Shown here: positions 1-7,984 of the stretch, in pieces
Layout: every line of letters starts with the position of its first letter
Position numbering within the stretch: the stretch's first letter is position 1
Assembly (NCBI RefSeq): GCF_000938255.1
Contig: NZ_JYMR01000001.1
Span: 62,001 to 126,000, forward strand
Length of the DNA: 64,000 nucleotides
DNA from: Bradyrhizobium sp. LTSP849
Lineage (GTDB): Bacteria; Pseudomonadota; Alphaproteobacteria; Rhizobiales; Xanthobacteraceae
Direction of reading: 5' to 3'
Notes under the pieces: model-generated
The model's database searches: none
What the model saw: only the letters and a program-made list of their open reading frames with translations
What the model was told of the DNA's origin: nothing
Made by a program: the position numbers and the translations under genes

Positions 1-1
1 G

Positions 2-121
2 CCGCACTTCCTGATCGTGCTTGGCTTCGTGCCGGCGGCGATCATCGGAATTGTGCTGCACTGGCTGCGCTTCCAGCGCCGCCACGAGCGTCTGCCGTTG
101 CCTTCGGCGAAACGCAGCTAG
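2..121 (+). CDS. C-terminal end of a membrane protein (5' truncated by window edge)
   Basis: An open frame enters from the left edge and stops at TAG 119-121. The 39 visible residues begin with a hydrophobic segment (FLIVLGFVPAAIIGIVL) followed by a basic tail rich in Arg and Lys. This is the usual look of a last transmembrane helix plus a cytoplasmic tail. Too little is present to name the family. Confidence 0.5.
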   Translation, partial: PHFLIVLGFVPAAIIGIVLHWLRFQRRHERLPLPSAKRS

Positions 122-270
122 CGAATTCGATGAAGCAACGAGGACGTTCCGAACGATCCTACAATTTTTGGGGAGGCTCGCGGAAAACGATATCCGCAAA
201 GGATGTATTGCTATATGCTATCAACCTCACGCAGATGAAGGCTCGGACCCCGATTGCCGCGGAGTAGAGG

Positions 271-1541
271 ATGTCCTCTTCCAAAGGCGCAGCCCAACAG
301 GTGGACGACTTCTACGTCCAGCTGTTCGCGCGTGGCAAACCGCAAGAAGTCGAAATCGGGGCTCCGGACAATGACCCCGTAGCCCGCGTCATCGAGACGA
401 TCACCGAAAGCATTCTGCGCTACGCCGGGACTACGCTGAAGGACGTTGAGCTCGCGCAGTTGCTGCAACCAGACCGCGTGCTCATACGAACGATTCCGCC
501 CGCGGGTATCGAAGCATTGACGATATGGATCGCGCCTCGGCATGTCATCGCGGTCAACCGAGGCCTTGCCCTGTTCGTCTACCGACTCGCCCGGGCGCTT
601 GCCGCCCACGGATCGTACGCGGGCCGAACGACCCACCAGCGCCGCCGGAAAGCCAGACGATTGGCATCATCGCCTCCCTGCTGGACTGGATGGCGTCACC
701 CGTGCGCGCACCGCTTGTGGAGGATTGGCCGGTCGGACCACGCGAGACGAAAACTGCGGAGAACTTCGCAACCTCGGCTGAGCGCTTCGTAATCGCGCAC
801 GAAGTCGGGCACATCCTGCACAAGCACCTGATCACAGACTCCGCCAAGGTGGATCTCGCAAAGGCTTCCCTCGCGGAACTCGATAAACGGCCGGTCGAAC
901 AGGAGATCGAAGCCGACGTGAGTGGCACCTTCATTTCGATCGAGTCGATGGACAAAGACGGGATCGATCCGCGTGCAGCAGTCACCGGCATTTATTTTTT
1001 TCTGCGCGCCGTCCAGCTTGGAGAGCTGGTCGGCGCCATTGAGGTCGACGAGGCACATCGCCCGGCCGAAGAGCGGCTCAATATTTGCGATCACGTGATT
1101 GGCGGACGCTATGGATCGCATGCGCCCGTGCTGCGACAATGGGCTCGTTCAAGCGACGAATTGCTCGAACGGTTCGCCAGGGCAGCACTCAAGGAGCGAG
1201 ATCGACGTCGGCTGGTGGCGGCCGCGCGCATGGACGAGGTTCTGCGGACCACGACGTGGAGCATGGGCCAGCGTGATATCGCGCGAGACACGGCGCTGCT
1301 GAAGGAAATGCAGTCTCTGATGTCGCATTCGCCCAGTGCCGTCGTGGAGGCCCTGGCCGCGAACCTCTGTGACGCCGACACATACAGGCAGGTCCTGCAA
1401 TCCGCTTCATCTGTTGAGGCGCTCGAGCGGGACGATCGCTGGCGGCGTCATCAAATCGCGCACTTCATCGCCCGATACGCGCCAGTTCCGGTAAAGCAGT
1501 GCCTAGGTGTACGATTTCCAATCATGGGGGGCCAAGCTTGA
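271..1541 (+). pseudogene. ImmA/IrrE (M78)-like zinc metallopeptidase, frameshifted
   Basis: The start at 271 follows a GGAG...GAGG ribosome-binding region. The first frame reads sensibly to about residue 110 (ending VNRGLALFVYRLARALA near 600) and then turns into Arg/His-rich noise. The frame one base back continues sensibly from about 603 (RIVRGPNDPPAPPESQTIGI) through HEVGHILHKH near 800-830, a HExxH zinc-peptidase motif, to TGA 1541. Joining the two gives about 420 residues. The simplest reading is a one-base deletion near 600, either a real inactivating mutation or a sequencing error. M78 proteases usually cleave repressors in stress, phage or mobile-element regulation. The stop overlaps the next gene's TTG start, so this is the first gene of a three-gene operon. 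Confidence 0.6.
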
Positions 1542-1930
1542 AGAAGCCGCTCAAATACATCGACCAGCCCGATCCCACGTGGTCGGCCTTGGCCGTCGAA
1601 AGTTTCAACGTAACTCCGCGTCCGGATGCCCATGACCCAATGGTGCTTGAGCTGGATGGCAATTGCCCGCGCTGCAAAGACCACATGCAACACAGCGAGT
1701 TCCTGATCGCGTTCAAGGGCGTGGCTCCGACGAGCCCCGAAACCCTGCGCGCGACGGTCAAGACGTTGCGGGATGCTGGGATGATCAACGGACCGCTGCT
1801 ACCTGTAGAGTTCAGCGTCCGGTGCCGCTGCCAGGTTGTGCACCCCGACGGTCTCGGACGCTCCGGACTCACCGGATGTGGCGCGACCTGGAAGATGCGT
1901 ATCGAGAGCGTCGACGAGGAACACTCGTGA
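1538..1930 (+). CDS. Cys-rich (zinc-ribbon-like) hypothetical protein
   Basis: The chosen start is TTG 1538, which overlaps the TGA of the upstream protease gene in a TTGA arrangement; an in-frame ATG at 1499 is the alternative. The protein is about 130 residues. It has CPRC near residue 43, then CRC near 98 and a further Cys near 115, a spacing that suggests one or two bound zinc ions. I recognise no family. Its own stop overlaps the next start as GTGA, so all three genes are probably made in fixed ratio and act together with the protease and the membrane protein. Confidence 0.6.
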   Translation: MKKPLKYIDQPDPTWSALAVESFNVTPRPDAHDPMVLELDGNCPRCKDHMQHSEFLIAFKGVAPTSPETLRATVKTLRDAGMINGPLLPVEFSVRCRCQVVHPDGLGRSGLTGCGATWKMRIESVDEEHS

Positions 1931-2655
1931 ACGACACTGCGCCATCACATGTGAATGCAAGATCGAGTGGACCGGTCATCAAGCCAGTTCCACCGCACGA
2001 TCCGATGCCCAGCGCAAGCGAACTTGGCGACCGAGCCCGCCTGGCGGAAGAGGTCAAGGGCGCCCTTGAGCGGGTTAGGAAGACGGCTGAAAGCTGGCGA
2101 ACCGGTACAGCAGGTCTTCTCACCTTGGTCACGACCATCCTGCTCTTCAAAGGTCAGGGTACGATCAACGCATATGAACCCTGGGTCCAATATGCACTCG
2201 GCGGGCTCACCTTGCTCGCGGTCGTTCTGGCGATGATTTCGTTATGGCTGTTCCTCCTGGCTGCTTATGGCAGACTGCGAACGGTCACCGTACAGTCCAT
2301 ACTGACTGAAGGCGGGGTCGACATTCGCAACGTGAACCTGGCGACGGCGGCATTGAACGATCTGGGCTGGGCCCAGCTCCTTGCAGTTATCAGCGCAGCA
2401 TTGCTCGCGGCCGCGATTGCGTTGTCCTGGTACGGACCGACAGCAGCAAGCAAACCCCTTGCATTCGTCAAAATGGTCGTTCGCGGCGCAACGGCAAGCC
2501 AACCCACCGAGACTCTGTGCGGAGAGTTAACAGCGCAGGACGGCACCAACACCGTCCTGAAGATCAAGGGCGAGCCCGATGCCAGGCGGCTCCCGACTCC
2601 GCAACTGGTTTCCCTGGTGCTGGTCGCGACTTGCGCGCAGGAAGCGACGAAATAG
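1927..2655 (+). CDS. membrane protein of the protease operon
   Basis: GTG 1927 overlaps the TGA of the preceding gene. The 242-residue product has a polar N-terminus, an amphipathic helix (about residues 30-58), two adjacent transmembrane segments (about 60-75 and 82-108), a polar region, and a third segment around 152-170, followed by a soluble C-terminal domain of about 70 residues. A helix plus paired TM segments recalls SLATT-type membrane effectors, but I cannot establish homology. It converges on poxB with only 19 nt between the stops. Confidence 0.6.
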   Translation: MNDTAPSHVNARSSGPVIKPVPPHDPMPSASELGDRARLAEEVKGALERVRKTAESWRTGTAGLLTLVTTILLFKGQGTINAYEPWVQYALGGLTLLAVVLAMISLWLFLLAAYGRLRTVTVQSILTEGGVDIRNVNLATAALNDLGWAQLLAVISAALLAAAIALSWYGPTAASKPLAFVKMVVRGATASQPTETLCGELTAQDGTNTVLKIKGEPDARRLPTPQLVSLVLVATCAQEATK

Positions 2656-2674
2656 CGCGCCAGTCTCGTTGCGC

Positions 2675-4411
2675 CTAGCGCGACAGCAGATTCGTTTTCG
2701 CCAGATCCAGCACCTCGTCGCCGCGGCCGTTCATCACCGCACGCAGCACCCAGAGGCTGAAGCCCTTGATCTGCTCGGGCGTGATGGTCGGCGGCATCGA
2801 CAACTCCTGCTTGGCGGTGACGACATCGAGCAGCGCCGGCCCATTGTGGGCCAGCATTTCCTTCATCGCGCCCGGAAGCTCGCCGGGATCCTCGACGCGT
2901 TTGGCGAAGATGCCCATCGCGCGCGCCATCGCGGCGAAGTCGGGATTCTCCAGGTCGACATTGGTGTCGACGAAGCCGGCCGCCTTCATCTCCAGTGCGA
3001 CGAAGCCGAGCACGCCGTTGTTGAAGACCACGACCTTCACCGGCAGCTTCATCTGCGTCAGCGTGATCAAATCGCCCATCAGCATGGTGAAACCGCCGTC
3101 GCCCGAAAGCGAGATCACCTGACGGCTGGGCTGCGAGGCCTGCGCACCGATTGCCTGCGGCATGGCGTTGGCCATCGAGCCGTGCACGAAGGAGCCGATC
3201 AGCCGGCGGCGGCCGTTCATGTCGAGATAGCGGGCGGCCCACACCGTCGGTGTGCCGACATCAGCGGTGAACACTGCGTCATCAGAAGCATGATCGCTGA
3301 TGACCTTGGCGAGATATTGCGGATGGATCTGCTTGCTGCCCGGCGTGCCCTTGGCAAGCGAGTCGAGCCCTTCCCGCGCTTTCTTGTAGTGTGCAACAGC
3401 ATCGTCGAGATGCTTTCGCTGCGTCTTGCTCTTCAAGAGTGGCAGCAGCGCCTCGATGGTGAGCTTGACGTCGCCGACGAGACCGAGATCGATCTTGCAG
3501 CGCCGGCCGAGATTCTCGGGGCGGATATCGATCTGCGCAACCTGGCAGTCGGTCGGGAAGAACTGCTTGTAGGGGAAATCGGTGCCGAGCATCACCAGCG
3601 CGTCACAGGCATGCATGGCGGCATAGCCCGAGGAGAAGCCGATGAAGCCGGTCATGCCGACGTCGTAGGGGTTTTCGTATTCGACATGCTCCTTGCCGCC
3701 GAGCGCATGCACAATCGGGCTCTTCAAGGCCTCGGCAAGCTGCATCAAGGGCGCATGCGCGCCAGCGCAGCCGCGGCCACAAAACAGCGTGATGCGCTCA
3801 GCACCATTGAGGAGATCCGCGAGCGCCTTCAACTCGTCGGCTTGCGGCACGACCTTCGGCGGCGACAGCGCAAGCCCGCGCGCCGTCGACAGCGCGCGCT
3901 TGGGCGGCGTACGGAAGGCGACGTCGCCGGGCATGGCGATCACGGCCACGCCGCGCAAGCCCACCGCCGCGCGAATCGCGTTTTCCAGCACATAAGGAAG
4001 CTGGCTCGGATCCGAGACCAGCTCGCAATAATGGCTGCATTCCCGGAACAGGTTTTGCGGATGGGTTTCCTGGAAATAGCCGCCGCCGATCTCGGCCGAC
4101 GGAATCTGCGCCGCGATCGCCAGCACGGGAACACGGCTGCGATGCGCGTCGAACAGGCCGTTGATCAGATGCAGATTGCCCGGGCCGCAGGAGCCCGCGC
4201 ACACCGCCAGGCTCCCCGTCATCTCGGCTTCACCGGCGGCCGCGAATGCCGCGACTTCCTCGTGCCGGACATGGATCCATTCGATAGTACCGCGGCGCCG
4301 CAGCGATTCGGTGAAAGCGTTCAGGCTGTCGCCGACGATGCCATAGATGCGCTTGACGCCGGCCTGTTCGAGCGTTGCCACAAACAGATCAGCTATGTTG
4401 TTGATCGCCAT
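2675..4411 (-). CDS. poxB: pyruvate dehydrogenase (quinone) / pyruvate oxidase
   Basis: ThDP- and FAD-dependent enzyme that oxidises pyruvate to acetate and CO2 and passes electrons to membrane quinone. The 578 residues match the roughly 572 of E. coli PoxB. The N-terminal PYR domain carries the conserved RHEE near residue 50; the C-terminal PP domain has the GDG...NN ThDP motif ([11 protein letters not shown] ... FNNG). The C-terminus ([13 protein letters not shown]) closely resembles the PoxB membrane-binding tail. The start at [10 protein letters not shown] was chosen because the upstream extension is unlike the family. It lies downstream of dgoK and dgoA on the same strand, and galactonate breakdown by those enzymes yields pyruvate. 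Confidence 0.85.
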   Translation of the reverse strand: MAINNIADLFVATLEQAGVKRIYGIVGDSLNAFTESLRRRGTIEWIHVRHEEVAAFAAAGEAEMTGSLAVCAGSCGPGNLHLINGLFDAHRSRVPVLAIAAQIPSAEIGGGYFQETHPQNLFRECSHYCELVSDPSQLPYVLENAIRAAVGLRGVAVIAMPGDVAFRTPPKRALSTARGLALSPPKVVPQADELKALADLLNGAERITLFCGRGCAGAHAPLMQLAEALKSPIVHALGGKEHVEYENPYDVGMTGFIGFSSGYAAMHACDALVMLGTDFPYKQFFPTDCQVAQIDIRPENLGRRCKIDLGLVGDVKLTIEALLPLLKSKTQRKHLDDAVAHYKKAREGLDSLAKGTPGSKQIHPQYLAKVISDHASDDAVFTADVGTPTVWAARYLDMNGRRRLIGSFVHGSMANAMPQAIGAQASQPSRQVISLSGDGGFTMLMGDLITLTQMKLPVKVVVFNNGVLGFVALEMKAAGFVDTNVDLENPDFAAMARAMGIFAKRVEDPGELPGAMKEMLAHNGPALLDVVTAKQELSMPPTITPEQIKGFSLWVLRAVMNGRGDEVLDLAKTNLLSR

Positions 4412-4490
4412 GTCGGTCTCCTGATCTCGCCGGTAACGCAAGATAGGACACTAAGCCGCCGTGACGGCATCACGGCTTGTTTATTACTGC

Positions 4491-5123
4491 TCAATCTTTC
4501 ACAATCGCCCGATCGTAGGCCGCGATCGTCGCCTTGGCGCGGGCGGCGACATCGGCCGCATTCATGCCGGGCTTGTAGAGGCTGGAGCCGAGCCCGAAGG
4601 CGGTCACGCCGCCCTTGATATACTCCGCAAAATTCTGGTCGGAGACGCCGCCGACGGCCGCGATCAGCACGCCGGCCGGCAGCACGGCGCGGATCGCGGC
4701 GATGCCGGAGGCGCCGAGCACGCTGGCCGGAAAGAACTTCAAACCCGATGCGCCGGAGCGCGCCGCGAGCAACGCTTCGGTCGGCGAGAATACGCCCGGC
4801 AACGTGACCATCGCGTACTGATGGGCACGCGCGAGCACCAGCGTATCCACATTCGGCGAGACCATCAGCTTGCCGCCGACGTCGTTGAGGCGATCGACAT
4901 CTGCGGTCGTCAGCACCGTGCCGGCGCCGATCAGCACGCCGGCCGGCGCCTGCTTCACGGCAAGTCCGATGGAGCGGAACGGATCGGGCGAATTCAAGGG
5001 AATCTCGATCGCGGTCATGCCGGCCTCGATCAGCACGCCGACGATGGCCTCGGTCTCCTCCGGCTTCACGCCGCGCAGGATCGCAACCAACGGTCGCTTC
5101 ATCGGCGGAAAGGGAATGCTCAT
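4491..5123 (-). CDS. dgoA: 2-dehydro-3-deoxy-6-phosphogalactonate aldolase
   Basis: Class I aldolase of the DeLey-Doudoroff pathway that splits KDPGal to pyruvate and glyceraldehyde 3-phosphate. The 210 residues form a single TIM barrel of the KDPG/KDPGal aldolase family. Family signatures are visible: the EIPLNSP strand with Glu near residue 40, GAGTVL at about 66-71, and the Schiff-base lysine in KFFPAS (Lys129). It starts 13 nt after the stop of dgoK, so the two are cotranscribed and act in sequence. Confidence 0.9.
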   Translation of the reverse strand: MSIPFPPMKRPLVAILRGVKPEETEAIVGVLIEAGMTAIEIPLNSPDPFRSIGLAVKQAPAGVLIGAGTVLTTADVDRLNDVGGKLMVSPNVDTLVLARAHQYAMVTLPGVFSPTEALLAARSGASGLKFFPASVLGASGIAAIRAVLPAGVLIAAVGGVSDQNFAEYIKGGVTAFGLGSSLYKPGMNAADVAARAKATIAAYDRAIVKD

Positions 5124-5136
5124 CTTGGGAGTCCTT

Positions 5137-6051
5137 CTATTTCACCCAGATCGCGGCCGCCGCCATCGACAGGCCGCGGCGGACGGCTTCGTCGGCATCG
5201 ATCGGCTTCACCGCGACCGACAGCGCGTCAAAGGCCAGCTGGTACAACATCGCGAGCCGTCCCGACGCAATCAGCGTGACGCCAGCTTTCGGCAACGTCC
5301 CGGAAAGTCCTGCCGCGAGTTCGACCCCGATCAACGTGCCCGACAGCCTTTCGCGCGCGGCGGACGGCGTGCCGCCGAACAGGAGCTGTCGCGACCGCGC
5401 GCCAAACAGGAGATTGGCGGCGAAAGCAGGCGCCTCGTATGCGGCAATGACGGCGGCCCTGAAACTCGCGACGTCTTCGGCGTCATCGGCGCCGGCGACC
5501 GCGAGCGACAAGATCGTCTCGCGCGAGATCACGCTGAAAAGCTCACCGGTCATGAAGGTGGAAAAATGTTCGACCATCCCGCCCTTCATGCGCACCCATT
5601 TCGAATGGGTGCCGGGCATGCACACCAGCGTCTCGCCCGTGGCATCCAGGCCAAGCGCGCCGAGCAATTGCGTCTCTTCACCCCGCATCACGTCCGGCGC
5701 CCTGGCGTCGCGCTGCGCGATACCCGGCAGGATGCGGATGTCGCGTGTTTGGCCCGGCACGCGCGCGGCCTGCCTCAGGATGCCCACAAGCGGCGCCGGC
5801 GTGTCGACATAGCCCGCCTCGACCCAGCCGGTGCGGGCACCCGCCATACCGCAGACCAGAACCGGCAGATGCTCGGGGGCCTCGACCGCAGCGAGATGCG
5901 ATTGCAGCACCCCGGCGAAACCAGCCTTCGCCGCCACCAGCATGCCCTCGTCGCTGCGGCGCTCGGCCAGAACGTGGCCGGCGCGATCAACCAGCCAGAG
6001 CCGAAAGCTGCTGGTGCCCCAGTCCACAGCGACATAGGCAGGCTCACTCAT
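5137..6051 (-). CDS. dgoK: 2-dehydro-3-deoxygalactonokinase
   Basis: ATP-dependent kinase of 2-keto-3-deoxygalactonate, supplying the substrate of DgoA. The 304-residue protein begins with the kinase-superfamily phosphate-binding pattern VDWGTSSFRLWLVD, and has the conserved LVCMPGTHSKWVRM segment in the middle. Length and order fit DgoK. It is the first gene of the dgoK-dgoA pair; no galactonate dehydratase or transporter is present in the window, so the upper pathway must be elsewhere. Confidence 0.88.
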   Translation of the reverse strand: MSEPAYVAVDWGTSSFRLWLVDRAGHVLAERRSDEGMLVAAKAGFAGVLQSHLAAVEAPEHLPVLVCGMAGARTGWVEAGYVDTPAPLVGILRQAARVPGQTRDIRILPGIAQRDARAPDVMRGEETQLLGALGLDATGETLVCMPGTHSKWVRMKGGMVEHFSTFMTGELFSVISRETILSLAVAGADDAEDVASFRAAVIAAYEAPAFAANLLFGARSRQLLFGGTPSAARERLSGTLIGVELAAGLSGTLPKAGVTLIASGRLAMLYQLAFDALSVAVKPIDADEAVRRGLSMAAAAIWVK

Positions 6052-6085
6052 GTCAGTTCACGTCCTCGTCTCACCGGCAAGACGC

Positions 6086-6105
6086 CGTCTCGCGACAATG
6101 AGACG
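6086..6105. promoter_or_regulatory. inverted repeat, candidate upstream activator site
   Basis: CGTCTC, eight bases, then GAGACG form a perfect 6-bp inverted repeat. It lies roughly 120 bp upstream of the transcription start expected from the sigma-54 promoter at 6188. That distance is typical for an enhancer-binding activator site, and an AcoR-type activator is encoded just downstream. It could equally serve dgoK, which diverges from 6051. Confidence 0.4.
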
Positions 6106-6187
6106 ACGCCACGCATTTCCGCCTCGGGATATCGGCTATTGCCGCTGCAAACCAGCCTTTTCTCGTCAGTTTGAGCCCTGACCCCGC

Positions 6188-6203
6188 TGGCACACCGCTT
6201 GCT
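6188..6203 (+). promoter_or_regulatory. sigma-54 (-24/-12) promoter of the flavin monooxygenase operon
   Basis: TGGCACACCGCTTGCT matches the sigma-54 consensus TGGCAC-N5-TTGC exactly, with the GG at 6189-6190 and the GC at 6201-6202, the required 12-base interval. It lies about 65 bp upstream of the monooxygenase start on the same strand. Confidence 0.75.
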
Positions 6204-6268
6204 CAAGCATCTCCACTCACATCCGTGAACCGCGCAACAAGACGCGTCAACATCAGATGAGGAAACCC

Positions 6269-7366
6269 ATGGAGATCGGATATTTCACGATGCCTTCGCA
6301 CCCGCCGGAGTGCGGCCTAAAGGAAGGAAACGACTGGGACCTGCTGGTCATGCGCTGGCTCGACGAGCTCGGCTATCAGGAGGCCTGGGTTGGCGAGCAC
6401 CACACCGCGCCCTGGGAACCCAACCCCACGCCGGATCTCCTGATCGCGCAGGCGCTGATGCAGACCAAGAATATTCGCATCGGACCGGGCGGCTTCCTGC
6501 TGCCCTATCACCATCCCGCCGAGCTCGCCAACCGCGTCGCCATGCTCGACCACCTCTCCGAGGGCCGGCTCAATTTCGGCGTTGCGGCTAGCGGCCTGCC
6601 GAGCGACTGGGCGATGTTCAACGTCGACGGCATGAGCGGACAGAACCGCGACATGACGCGCGAGGCGCTGGAGATCATCCTGAAAATGTGGACCGATCCC
6701 GCGCCCTGGACCTACAAGGGCAAGTTCTGGACGGTGACCAAGCCGGACACGATGTTCGACTTCCTGAAGCCCCACATCAAGCCGTTGCAGGCGCCGCATC
6801 CGCCGATCGGCGTTGCCGGGCTGTCGAAGAACTCGGACACACTGAAGCTCGCCGGCGAGCGCGGCTTCATTCCGATGAGCCTCAACCTCAACCCGGCCTA
6901 TGTCGGCAGCCATTGGGACTCGGTCGAGATCGGCGCCGCCAAGACCGGCCGCAAGCCGAACCGCCAGGACTGGCGGCTGGTGCGCGAGGTGTTCGTCGCC
7001 GACACGGATGAAGAGGCCTGGAAGCTCTCGACCGGCGACATGATGGGCCGGATGATGGGCGAGTACTTCCTGCCCCTGCTCGGCCATTTCGGCTTCAAGG
7101 ACTATCTGAAGCACGCGCCCGACGTGCCCGACAGCGACGTCACCGTCGAATATTGCGCCAAGCGGAACTGGATCGTCGGCTCGCCCGCAACCGTCGCCGA
7201 GAAGATCGAGAAGATCTACGACGAGGTCGGCGGCTTCGGCGTGCTCCTCGTGTTCGGTTTCGACTACAAGCACAAGCCGGAAGCCTGGAAGCATTCGCTC
7301 TCCCTGCTCAGCAACGAGGTGATGCCGCGCCTGAAGCATCTCGGCGGTGCGCGCAGGGCGGCTTGA
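6269..7366 (+). CDS. LLM-class flavin-dependent oxidoreductase (luciferase-like monooxygenase)
   Basis: Bacterial-luciferase-fold monooxygenase of 365 residues that uses reduced flavin and O2. The N-terminus MEIGYFTMPSHPPE and the segments WVGEHHT and GGFLLPYHHPAELANRVAMLDHLSEGR are standard for the family. Start ATG 6269 is preferred over ATG 6257 because GAGGAAA lies a few bases before it. The next gene encodes a flavin reductase, so the pair is a two-component system. The substrate is not evident; limonene, alkane or amine oxidation are family possibilities. Expression should depend on sigma-54 and an activator. Confidence 0.85.
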   Translation: MEIGYFTMPSHPPECGLKEGNDWDLLVMRWLDELGYQEAWVGEHHTAPWEPNPTPDLLIAQALMQTKNIRIGPGGFLLPYHHPAELANRVAMLDHLSEGRLNFGVAASGLPSDWAMFNVDGMSGQNRDMTREALEIILKMWTDPAPWTYKGKFWTVTKPDTMFDFLKPHIKPLQAPHPPIGVAGLSKNSDTLKLAGERGFIPMSLNLNPAYVGSHWDSVEIGAAKTGRKPNRQDWRLVREVFVADTDEEAWKLSTGDMMGRMMGEYFLPLLGHFGFKDYLKHAPDVPDSDVTVEYCAKRNWIVGSPATVAEKIEKIYDEVGGFGVLLVFGFDYKHKPEAWKHSLSLLSNEVMPRLKHLGGARRAA

Positions 7367-7423
7367 CCGGAGGCGGGTGCGGCGCGATCCTGCCGCACCC
7401 GCATCTATTTCGGAGATTTGGGC

Positions 7424-7975
7424 GTGACGGTCGACGCAAAGGATTTCAAACAGGCGATGCGCCAATGTGCCGGCGCCGTCGCGCTGGTCACGGTCGGCGC
7501 CGAGCATGGCAAGCGCACCGGGCTGACGGTGACCTCGGCCTGCTCGCTGTCGGACAATCCGCCGTCGCTGATCGTCTGCGTCAATCGCAACGCCAGCGCA
7601 CATGCGCGTATTCGTGAGGAAGCCGCCTTCGCGATCAACTTCCTCCACGAGGATCACGCGCTGCTGGCGCTCACCTTCAGCGGCCAGAAAGGCGTCAACG
7701 GCGACGACCGTTTTGCCTTCGGGCAATGGACCCGCGGGGCGACCGGCGCGCCGGTGTTGACGGATGCGGTTGCCGCATTCGACTGCGTGCTGGCACAGGA
7801 ATTCGAGACGACAACGCATTCGATCTTCGTCGGCGAGGTACGCGGCGTGTCGCATTCCGACGGGGCGCCGCTGGTGTATCTGCGCAGCAGCTTCCACATC
7901 CCTCAAGAAATCCGCGGCACCGTTTCGGTCGGCGATCTCGATTCGCGACATCTGAGCTGGAGCGATTTTTCGTAG
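7424..7975 (+). CDS. flavin reductase (HpaC/FRP-like), partner of the monooxygenase
   Basis: FMN-binding split-barrel protein of about 183 residues. It shows the family pattern of substituted Thr/Ser before the flavin (GKRTGLTVTSACSLSDNPPSLIVCVN) and a late HLSWSDFS. It would use NAD(P)H to supply reduced FMN to the monooxygenase encoded 57 nt upstream. GTG 7424 is chosen because GGAG sits eight bases before it; TTG 7418 is an alternative. The stop is 9 nt from the converging regulator gene. Confidence 0.85.
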   Translation: MTVDAKDFKQAMRQCAGAVALVTVGAEHGKRTGLTVTSACSLSDNPPSLIVCVNRNASAHARIREEAAFAINFLHEDHALLALTFSGQKGVNGDDRFAFGQWTRGATGAPVLTDAVAAFDCVLAQEFETTTHSIFVGEVRGVSHSDGAPLVYLRSSFHIPQEIRGTVSVGDLDSRHLSWSDFS

Positions 7976-7984
7976 AGAGCGGCG

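Noticed and set aside
2579..4618. Open frame of 679 codons on the plus strand
   Set aside because: Antisense shadow of poxB; Arg/His-rich composition and no recognisable domain.
6317..7951. Open frame of 544 codons on the minus strand
   Set aside because: Antisense to the flavin monooxygenase and reductase genes, which carry all the family motifs.
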